A stretch of DNA of 32,394 nt from Aridibacter famidurans (lineage in GTDB: Bacteria; Acidobacteriota; Blastocatellia; Pyrinomonadales; Pyrinomonadaceae), in contig JAGFIQ010000067.1 in NCBI GenBank assembly GCA_024103495.1, positions 1-32,394 of the forward strand. Reading direction: 5' to 3'. The notes beneath the pieces are model-generated. The model made no database searches. It was not told the origin of the DNA and saw only the letters and a program-made list of their open reading frames with translations. Below are positions 15,743 to 22,482 of the stretch, piece by piece (positions within the stretch are counted from its first letter, which is position 1; each line of letters begins with the position of its first letter). Made by a program: the position numbers and the translations under genes.

Positions 15743-17020
15743 ATGAGAGTTTTAGTTGTAGGGTCAGGAGGCCGGGAGCACGCGATCGTCTGGTCATTCT
15801 CGCGGAGCGCAGAGGTGGACAAGATCTTTTGTGCGAAAGGCAATGCGGGCATTGCCGAGCTGGCGGAATGTATCGACATAGGCCCGGAAGACGTTATGGC
15901 GCTGGCCGATTTCGCTCTGGAACGATCGATCGATCTGACGTTTGTCGGGCCGGAAAACTCTCTCGCGGCGGGTATCACGGACGAGTTCGAGTCCAGGGGA
16001 CTAAAGATCGTCGGTGCTTCAAAGGCGGCCGCTCAACTCGAATCGAGCAAGGCCTTCGCGAAGGATTTCATGGTGCGCCATTCCATCCCGACCGCGGAGC
16101 ACGCCGTCGCGGACTCGCCCGAAGAGGCGGCTGCGATCCTGAACAGCGGCAGATTCGGAAGCGAGTCTGATCCGGTTGTCGTGAAGGCAGACGGGCTAGC
16201 AGCAGGGAAAGGTGTGATCGTCGCCGGCGATCGTAAGGAAGCGCTTGCTGCGGTCGAATCGCTCGCCTCCGGGAAGATCGTCAGTGCCGAAGCCGCGGAA
16301 ACCATCGTCCTTGAAAAATGCCTCTTCGGTAAAGAAGTGTCGGTTATCTTGTTCACCGACGGCGAGCGTTTCGCATTGATGCCGCCGGCTCGCGATCACA
16401 AGCGAATTGGCGACGGCGACACCGGGCCGAACACGGGCGGAATGGGGGTCGTGACCGACCCTTTGCTCATAGATGAGGACCAGAGAAGGGAAATAATAGA
16501 TAAGATCGTAGAGCCGACGCTTGAGGGCGCAAGATCGGAGGGATCTCCAGTGAAGGGCATCTTGTTCCTGGGGCTTATGATGACGGACGACGGTCCGAAA
16601 GTCCTCGAGTACAACGTGAGGTTTGGAGATCCCGAAGCCGAGGCGATCCTCGTCAACCTGGAAACCGACATCCTGGAGATCTCAAGGGCCATTGTTGAAG
16701 GTTCTCTGGGCGAGACGATCATCCAGTGGAAGGAAGGTAGTTCCGCCTGCGTAATTCTGGCGTCTGAAAACTATCCTTCGAGTCCGAGAACTGGCGACCG
16801 GATTTACGGACTCGAATCCGCCTCGAAGCACGAGAACGTAGAGATCTTTCACGCGGGGACCTCCGTTGGGGATGACGGCGAAATGGTCACGGCCGGTGGC
16901 CGGGTTCTCGCCGTAACCGCGATCGCAAGCAATCTTTCGAACTCTCTTCACAGGGCCTACAAGGCGGTCAACGAGATCTCCTGGCCCGGAATGCAGTACC
17001 GGAGGGACATCGGCAAATAG
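15743..17020 (+). CDS. purD: Phosphoribosylamine-glycine ligase
   Basis: 425 residues, close to the usual length of about 430. The enzyme joins 5-phosphoribosylamine and glycine with ATP, the second step of purine synthesis, in the cytosol. The N-terminal signature GSGGREHA is at 8-15. FVGPENSLAAGI and SKAFAKDFM precede the ATP-grasp domain, which includes VVKADGLAAGKGV, MPPARDHKRIGDGDTGPNTGGMG and YNVRFGDPEAE. The C-terminal domain is less typical but ends normally. It heads a three-gene run: the queuosine-precursor transporter begins 11 bp later. No other pur genes are in the window. Confidence 0.97.
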   Translation: MRVLVVGSGGREHAIVWSFSRSAEVDKIFCAKGNAGIAELAECIDIGPEDVMALADFALERSIDLTFVGPENSLAAGITDEFESRGLKIVGASKAAAQLESSKAFAKDFMVRHSIPTAEHAVADSPEEAAAILNSGRFGSESDPVVVKADGLAAGKGVIVAGDRKEALAAVESLASGKIVSAEAAETIVLEKCLFGKEVSVILFTDGERFALMPPARDHKRIGDGDTGPNTGGMGVVTDPLLIDEDQRREIIDKIVEPTLEGARSEGSPVKGILFLGLMMTDDGPKVLEYNVRFGDPEAEAILVNLETDILEISRAIVEGSLGETIIQWKEGSSACVILASENYPSSPRTGDRIYGLESASKHENVEIFHAGTSVGDDGEMVTAGGRVLAVTAIASNLSNSLHRAYKAVNEISWPGMQYRRDIGK

Positions 17021-17031
17021 CCGCCGCTCCG

Positions 17032-17736
17032 ATGGAGACCCGGAAGTCCTTCAAGTATTACGACCTGATAATGGCCGCCTTCGTGACGGTTCTGCTCTGC
17101 TCGAACCTGATCGGAGTTCACAAGGTCACCCACGTCACGCTTCCGGGATTTGGCGAATTCGTCTTTGGAGCGGGCGTGCTGTTCTTCCCGATCAGCTACC
17201 TGTTCGGCGACATATTGACCGAGGTTTACGGTTACGCCAGGTCGAGGAAGGTGATCTGGGCGGGTTTCGGAGCGCTGATCTTCGCTTCGATCATGGCGTC
17301 CATCGTTACGTATCTGCCTTCGGCGTCGACGATGGACACGACCAGGCAGGCCGCGATCGAGATGATCTTCGGCCAGACGCCACGCATAGTGTTTGCGTCC
17401 CTGATCGCCTTCTGGATGGGCGAGTTCGCGAATTCATTCGTGCTTGCGAAAATGAAGGTCCGGACGGGCGGCAGGTGGCTCTGGACACGAACGATCGGTT
17501 CGACCTTCGTAGGGGAAGCCGTGGACACATCGGTTTTCTACCCCCTCGCGTTCTACGGCATCTGGTCGAACGAACTTATCGCCGGCGTGATGATAGGCAA
17601 TTACATAATGAAAGTGATGTGGGAAGTCCTTGCTACGCCGTTCACTTACAAGATCGTCGCATTCCTGAAGCGGGCCGAACACGAGGACTATTATGACCGC
17701 GATACTGATTTCAATCCTTTCTCGCTTGAGACCTGA
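17032..17736 (+). CDS. yhhQ: Queuosine precursor transporter (YhhQ/COG1738 family)
   Basis: 234 residues with about six TM segments. Family features are visible: a first helix with LLCSNLIGVHKV, the FPISYLFGDILTEVYGYARSRKVIW segment that is nearly diagnostic, an internal FAN-like motif, and a Gly/Val-rich last helix with MKVMWEVLATPFTYKIV. The family imports preQ0 or preQ1, precursors for queuosine in tRNA wobble positions, across the inner membrane. It starts 11 bp after purD and is followed closely by the deoxyhypusine-synthase-like gene. No preQ1 riboswitch is visible before it, and no other que gene is in the window. Confidence 0.9.
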   Translation: METRKSFKYYDLIMAAFVTVLLCSNLIGVHKVTHVTLPGFGEFVFGAGVLFFPISYLFGDILTEVYGYARSRKVIWAGFGALIFASIMASIVTYLPSASTMDTTRQAAIEMIFGQTPRIVFASLIAFWMGEFANSFVLAKMKVRTGGRWLWTRTIGSTFVGEAVDTSVFYPLAFYGIWSNELIAGVMIGNYIMKVMWEVLATPFTYKIVAFLKRAEHEDYYDRDTDFNPFSLET

Positions 17737-17754
17737 CCAGCATTGAGCAAGCAA

Positions 17755-18720
17755 ATGTCGATCTACGAAGACCTGGAACCAACCGAATTCGATGACATAG
17801 AGACGTACGATCTGTTTGAGCGGCCAAGCAAGGTCTCTCTGGAGGATTTTGCGAAGCCGCTACGCGCAGGCTCGTCCGTCCGGGATCTCATCTACTCGCT
17901 TCCGAAAATACTTGCGGGCGAGCATCTTCCGGAGCTTGCCAAGAGAATTGTCGAGGCGAAGAGAGCGGGAAAGCCTCTGATCTGGGGACTCGGCGGCCAC
18001 GTCATCAAAACTGGACTTGCGCCGATTCTCATCGATCTCGCGGACCGCGGATATATCACGGCGGTGGCGGTGAACGGTTCGGTGCTTGTGCACGATTCCG
18101 AGATAGCGATGGCGGGATATACGAGCGAAGATGTCGATGCCACACTGGGTAAAGGCGGATTTGGTGCAGCGCGGCAAACGGGAGAACTATTGAACAACGC
18201 CGCGCTAAGGGCGAAAGCGGAAACGATCGGGCTCGGTGAAGCGGTGGGCGCGGAGTTGACGGGAATGGAACCCGAGAACCGCGAATACTCGCTGTTATGT
18301 GCCGGCTACGAACGGAAGATGCCCGTGACCGCGCACCTTACGATCGGCGCCGACATAGGACATTTTCATCCGGGGGTCGACGGCGCCGCGCTTGGCGAGG
18401 CCACGCACAGGGATTTTCGGCTGATCTGCTCGATAGTCAGGGAAATGGACGGCGGCGGCGTGTATCTGAACTTTGGTTCGGCAGTGGTCCTTCCGGAAAT
18501 ATTCCTCAAGGCGGTCACCGTAACCAGAAATCTCGGCTTTCCGCTTGAAGGCATTACGACAGCAAACTTCGACTTCATACAGCATTACCGGCCTCTGACG
18601 AACGTCGTCCGCCGTCCCACCGCCGGAGGACGCGGGAAGGGATTCGCTATTACCGGCCATCACGAACTCAACCTTCCACTGCTTGCGGCTGCGATCATAG
18701 AACTCGACAACCGCGCCTGA
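17755..18720 (+). CDS. Conserved protein, tentatively deoxyhypusine-synthase-like
   Basis: 321 residues. A glycine-rich segment LIWGLGGHVIKTGLAPILIDLADRG (about 78-102) suggests a Rossmann-type nucleotide site. Further strongly patterned blocks are VNGSVLVHDSEIAMAGYTSEDVD, DIGHFHPGVDGAALGEATHRDF, GGGVYLNFGSAVVLPEIFLKA and a C-terminal RGKGFAITGHHELNLPLLAAAI. I recognise these as a broad bacterial family sometimes annotated as deoxyhypusine synthase-like, but the C-terminal lysine region of true deoxyhypusine synthases is not evident, so the reaction is open. ATG 17755 is preferred; a TTG at 17743 is in frame. It follows the transporter gene by fewer than 20 bp. Confidence 0.7.
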   Translation: MSIYEDLEPTEFDDIETYDLFERPSKVSLEDFAKPLRAGSSVRDLIYSLPKILAGEHLPELAKRIVEAKRAGKPLIWGLGGHVIKTGLAPILIDLADRGYITAVAVNGSVLVHDSEIAMAGYTSEDVDATLGKGGFGAARQTGELLNNAALRAKAETIGLGEAVGAELTGMEPENREYSLLCAGYERKMPVTAHLTIGADIGHFHPGVDGAALGEATHRDFRLICSIVREMDGGGVYLNFGSAVVLPEIFLKAVTVTRNLGFPLEGITTANFDFIQHYRPLTNVVRRPTAGGRGKGFAITGHHELNLPLLAAAIIELDNRA

Positions 18721-18751
18721 TTCCTATACCGAAACCATTCCTTATAACCCC

Positions 18752-18780
18752 TTGACAGGCCTGTCGACATGCCCTAGTCT
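18752..18780 (+). promoter_or_regulatory. Promoter with palindromic operator over the -35
   Basis: -35 TTGACA (18752-18757), a 17-base spacer and -10 TAGTCT (18775-18780). The perfect palindrome GACAGGCCTGTC (18754-18765) overlaps the -35 and the spacer, a typical position for a repressor site. Confidence 0.5.
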
Positions 18781-18858
18781 CCTCTTAATGAAATCGACAT
18801 TCAGTTTCAGAAAATCGTATAAAGTTCGACTTTTTGTATCAGTGCGACCCCGGAATGC

Positions 18859-18875
18859 GATTAGTAACGCTAATC
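18859..18875. promoter_or_regulatory. Inverted repeat GATTAG-N5-CTAATC
   Basis: Perfect 6-bp arms GATTAG (18859-18864) and CTAATC (18870-18875) separated by TAACG. A 17-bp dyad of this size would suit a dimeric regulator or a leader hairpin of the receptor gene. It does not match the classical Fur box. Confidence 0.4.
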
Positions 18876-18976
18876 ACTTTCACGCTTACTGCTCGTAACC
18901 CATCGCGTTAATCTGAACAAGGACATGATCCTTATATTGTGCAGCCGGCAAGTCGCCGGAAAAGGGGAGAATCAGA

Positions 18977-21427
18977 ATGAATCATTTAAGGCTCTTATTT
19001 ACAACAGTTGTGGTTTCTGTTCTCGTCGGCGTCGCGATGGTTTCGGCGCAGTCGGTTAGAACTCAGGTGGATGGTTCCGTTACGGATGAAAGCGGGGCAG
19101 TCGTTGTCGGCGCCTCGGTACAGCTTCTCAGCACTTCTGCAGGAAACACCGTGTCGTCCGAGACGGACGATCAGGGTCGGTTTAAATTTTCTGATGTAGC
19201 TCCGGGAATATACCTTCTGTCGGTGAACTCGGCAGGATTCTCGGAATTCTCTTCGGAAATTCGGGTGGCCGGCAGTTCGCCGTTCTCGATCGACGTCGCG
19301 CTCTCTGTCGGCAATATTTCGGAATCCGTGACCGTGACGGCCACCAGAACCCAGGTCGCGACTTCCGACACGGCCGTTCCGGTTAGCGTCATCGACAGGC
19401 GTGAACTTGAGGAAAAGCCGGTCAACACGATCGGCGACGTTTTCAGGGACCTGCCGGGAACTTCGACAGTCAACGAAGGTTCGTTCGGAGTGCGGCCCAG
19501 GATCCGCGGTCTCGACAGCAACCGCGTTCTCATACTCGTCGATGGAGAGCGCCTCAACAACGGGCGTACGTCCACATCGGCCTCCGGGGTTGAGATCGGG
19601 CTCGTCGAGACCGATCAGATCGAATCCGTCGAGGTTGTTCGCGGCAGCGGATCGGTTCTCTACGGCACGGACGCGCTCGGAGGGACGATCAACATCATCA
19701 CGAAGGGAGTCGAAAGGAACCGAGACGGAGGGTTCCGGTTCGGGGCCGCGTTCAACGGATATTTCAGTTCGAACGAGTCCGGCCGCCGCGGCTCCGTGGC
19801 CCTGAACGGCTCGACCGACAACTTCGCGTTCCGCGTCGCCCAGACGCTCGAAAGGTACGGAAACTACTTCACGGGGAATCTGGGCAGCGAGGAGATCGAC
19901 GGGGTCGCCCCGGACGGCGAGGTCTTGAATTCGCAGTCCCACGGCGGGAACACCCAGGCGACCGCGAAGTTCTTTTTCAACGACAACAACGATCTCAAGA
20001 TCAATTACGAACGGCGCAGGGTCGCGAACATAGGCTTTCCGACGCTTGTCGGCACGTTCAACGCCTTCTTTCCTTTCTCCGACAGGGACAAGTTCAACGG
20101 CCGGTTCGAGACCCGCAACGTAACCCCGTATCTTGCGAAGATCGCGGGCACGTTCTACTGGCAGAATCAGAACCGAAACTTCACAAATATCCTTGATGTT
20201 CCGGCGTTTCCGCCTTTCTTCCCCGGCATCCTCCAGGTGAGCGAGACGGTGACCGACACGGACTCGCTCGGTTTCGACGTCCAGACGAACTGGCTGCTCG
20301 GCAACGACAATCTTCTCACTGCCGGCGTCAGCGGCTTCCGGGACAGGAACGAGGACGCACGGACGATCGAGAATTTCAGGCCCGTGAACGCGGTCGAGAT
20401 GTCGAACAGCGTTCCTGACGCCCGTTTCGGCAGTTTCGCGGCGTTTGCACAGGATGCTTTCAAGCTGAGCGAAAGACTACAGATAATCGGCGGCATTAGG
20501 ATCGAGCGTTTCTTCACAAGCTCGGATCCTACGGAAGGATTCAGCCTTCCCGGCGCGCTCACGCCTACGCAGATCGAAGACCTTGGTCTCGTGGGACTCG
20601 AAGACGGTCTCGACGTCACCGAAACCGCATCGACGGGCGACATCGGCGCCGTCTTCGGGATCACGAATGAACTGAGTGTCACCGCCCGCATAGGACGTTC
20701 GTTCAGAGTTCCCAATATCTTCGAGAGATTCTTTACCGACTTGGGATCGGCGGAGGGCTTCGTAGTGGGGAATCCGAACCTCGAGCCCGAAAGCGGAGTC
20801 AACTTCGATACAGGTCTCCGGTTCCGGAATTCCAGCGTTGCGGCATCGATCACATATTTTCGCAACTCGTACAAGAACTTCCTTTCGAGCGAACTCGCGT
20901 TTGACAGGAACGGAGACCCGATCGAGATCCCGAGCGGCAGTTCCTTTCTTCAGGTCTACCAGACGGTGAATCTGGACCGCGTTCGGATCCAGGGGTTCGA
21001 AGCCGAGGTCGAAGTTCCCCTAAGACTTGGGTTCGGATTCCTGACCCCCGGAGGAAACGTCTCTTACCTCCGCGGCGACAACCTCACCGAGGGCGAGCCG
21101 CTCAACGCGATCACGCCTCTGAAAGCGGTGTTCACCGTGCGTTGGGAGAACCTCGGCAGCAACTACTTTGTCGATTGGTCGACCCGGCTCGTCGCCGAAC
21201 AGGAAAGGCTTTCGGAATCCTTCCTCGACGTCAACGGAGGCCCGGAACCCGGATTCAAGGTCAGCGATCTCCGGGGCGGCTATGTTTACCGACGGGAGAA
21301 CTGGAGGATGTCTTTCAACGGCGGAATCACCAACATCTTTGGCGAACGGTACAACGAGCAGTTCGTCCTCGCGCCCGCGAGGGGGAGATCGTTCGTGTTC
21401 GGCACTCGCATCGAGTTCGACCGCTGA
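18977..21427 (+). CDS. TonB-dependent receptor with N-terminal carboxypeptidase-regulatory-like domain
   Basis: 816 residues. A signal peptide (about 1-25, ending VSAQ) is followed by a carboxypeptidase-regulatory-like beta-sandwich (about 28-105: VDGSVTDESGAVVVGASVQLL through GRFKFSDVAPGIYLLSV). A plug domain follows (about 115-235: SVTVTATRTQVATSDTAVPVSV, RGLDSNRVLILVDGERLNNGR, IESVEVVRGSGSVLYGTDALGGTINIIT). The 22-strand-type barrel ends in the usual C-terminal aromatic strand (SFVFGTRIEF). The receptor imports a ligand across the outer membrane using TonB energy. The plug most resembles heme, hemoglobin or vitamin receptors, and the next gene encodes a ChaN-family protein, so heme or iron is my best inference. 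Start ATG 18977 is supported by AGGGGAG. Confidence 0.93.
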   Translation: MNHLRLLFTTVVVSVLVGVAMVSAQSVRTQVDGSVTDESGAVVVGASVQLLSTSAGNTVSSETDDQGRFKFSDVAPGIYLLSVNSAGFSEFSSEIRVAGSSPFSIDVALSVGNISESVTVTATRTQVATSDTAVPVSVIDRRELEEKPVNTIGDVFRDLPGTSTVNEGSFGVRPRIRGLDSNRVLILVDGERLNNGRTSTSASGVEIGLVETDQIESVEVVRGSGSVLYGTDALGGTINIITKGVERNRDGGFRFGAAFNGYFSSNESGRRGSVALNGSTDNFAFRVAQTLERYGNYFTGNLGSEEIDGVAPDGEVLNSQSHGGNTQATAKFFFNDNNDLKINYERRRVANIGFPTLVGTFNAFFPFSDRDKFNGRFETRNVTPYLAKIAGTFYWQNQNRNFTNILDVPAFPPFFPGILQVSETVTDTDSLGFDVQTNWLLGNDNLLTAGVSGFRDRNEDARTIENFRPVNAVEMSNSVPDARFGSFAAFAQDAFKLSERLQIIGGIRIERFFTSSDPTEGFSLPGALTPTQIEDLGLVGLEDGLDVTETASTGDIGAVFGITNELSVTARIGRSFRVPNIFERFFTDLGSAEGFVVGNPNLEPESGVNFDTGLRFRNSSVAASITYFRNSYKNFLSSELAFDRNGDPIEIPSGSSFLQVYQTVNLDRVRIQGFEAEVEVPLRLGFGFLTPGGNVSYLRGDNLTEGEPLNAITPLKAVFTVRWENLGSNYFVDWSTRLVAEQERLSESFLDVNGGPEPGFKVSDLRGGYVYRRENWRMSFNGGITNIFGERYNEQFVLAPARGRSFVFGTRIEFDR

Positions 21428-21448
21428 CGCCCGTTTGGGGGTGGATCG

Positions 21449-21487
21449 AAAGGGACGCGCCTCCATCGGTGCGTCCCTTTTGTTTTC
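21449..21487 (+). terminator. Intrinsic terminator after the TonB receptor gene
   Basis: Perfect 10-bp stem AAAGGGACGC (21449-21458) with GCGTCCCTTT (21471-21480), a 12-base loop, then TGTTTTC. It separates the receptor from the ChaN gene, which has its own Shine-Dalgarno. The two genes are therefore probably transcribed separately, or joined only by partial readthrough. Confidence 0.88.
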
Positions 21488-21524
21488 TTGGTAATCTTGT
21501 TCAAAACGATCTCGGAGAGGGAAG

Positions 21525-22433
21525 ATGAAGATTTTGATCGCGGCGATGATCGCGGCGCTTTTTGCGGCAATGGCGGTAAACGGACAGGTGGAAAGCTCGA
21601 AGCTCTACACGATATTTGACGGCGAAGGGAGCCGACTGACGTTCGAGGAGCTCATTTCGCGCCTGGGAGCGGCGGATGTCGTCTTCCTCGGCGAGTATCA
21701 TGATGATTCCGTAGGGCACGCGTTTCAGGCGGAAGTGTTCCGCGCCGCATACGAGAAGTACAAGGGTAAACGCAATGTCGCGCTTTCGCTGGAGATGTTC
21801 GAGAGCGATGTACAGTACATTCTCGACGAGTACCTTTCAGGCAAGATCACAGAAGACCACTTTCTCGCCTCGGGGAGGCCCTGGAAGAACTACAAGACCG
21901 ATTACCGGCCTCTGGTCGAATTCGCCAAGGAGAACCGGCTTCCAGTTATCGCCGCGAACGCGCCCAGAAGATACGTGAACATGGTGTCAAGAAACGGCCG
22001 GAGTTCGCTCGATTCGCTTTCGAAGCAGGCCAAAAAGACGCTTGCTCCCTTGCCGTTCGGTGAATCCTCGGAAGCATACTCCGCTAAGTTCAGGAACCTC
22101 ATGTCAGCGATGCCGGCGGCATCGGGCGGGTCCAGCCGGATCGACAACATCCTCGAATCCCAGACGCTCTGGGACGCCACGATGGCCTGGCGGATCTCGC
22201 GGCACCTGAAGAAGAACAAGAACGCCCTCGTCGTCCATCTGAACGGGAGCTTTCACACGGAATCCCGCCTCGGCACTCCGGAGCATCTTGCGAAGTACAG
22301 AAAAAAGGCCGATTCCCTGGTCGTCACGATCCGTTACGAGAAGGATTACGGGACGTTCGATCAGGCGAAACACAAGGGGATCGGTGATTTCGTAGTCCTG
22401 ACCGACGCGAGCCAGCCCAGGAGCGGAAAATGA
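21525..22433 (+). CDS. ChaN-family heme-binding protein
   Basis: 302 residues with a signal peptide (about 1-20). The family signature VVFLGEYHDDSVGHAFQAEVFRAAY is near residues 51-75. Downstream come LSLEMFESDVQYILDEYLSGKITEDHFLASGRPWKNYKTDYRPLVEFAKENRLPVIAANAPRRY and a late VVHLNGSFHTE with conserved His. Structural work on Campylobacter ChaN in this family (PF04187) showed a heme-binding dimer. No lipobox Cys follows the signal, so it may be soluble in the periplasm rather than a lipoprotein. GGAGAGG precedes ATG 21525. The adjacent TonB receptor supports a role in heme or iron uptake. Confidence 0.88.
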   Translation: MKILIAAMIAALFAAMAVNGQVESSKLYTIFDGEGSRLTFEELISRLGAADVVFLGEYHDDSVGHAFQAEVFRAAYEKYKGKRNVALSLEMFESDVQYILDEYLSGKITEDHFLASGRPWKNYKTDYRPLVEFAKENRLPVIAANAPRRYVNMVSRNGRSSLDSLSKQAKKTLAPLPFGESSEAYSAKFRNLMSAMPAASGGSSRIDNILESQTLWDATMAWRISRHLKKNKNALVVHLNGSFHTESRLGTPEHLAKYRKKADSLVVTIRYEKDYGTFDQAKHKGIGDFVVLTDASQPRSGK

Positions 22434-22434
22434 A

Positions 22435-22461
22435 AAAGGCGGCCCGAAAACGGCCGCCTTT
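22435..22461. terminator. Bidirectional terminator between chaN-like and S9 peptidase genes
   Basis: Perfect 10-bp stem AAAGGCGGCC (22435-22444) with GGCCGCCTTT (22452-22461) and loop CGAAAAC, between two convergent genes. T-rich tracts are present on both strands (better on the minus strand), so it can end both transcripts. Confidence 0.9.
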
Positions 22462-22482
22462 CCTATTCGACGATCCGGGATC

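Larger units (their letters stand above)
18721..18976 (+). other. Regulatory intergenic region upstream of the TonB receptor
   Basis: 256 bp without a gene. It contains a consensus -35 (18752-18757), a 12-bp palindrome at 18754-18765, an inverted repeat at 18859-18875, and a small hairpin CCGGC/GCCGG directly before the Shine-Dalgarno GGGGAG. If the upstream promoter is used, the leader is about 190 bases long, which is unusual for the genes of this window. Confidence 0.6.
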
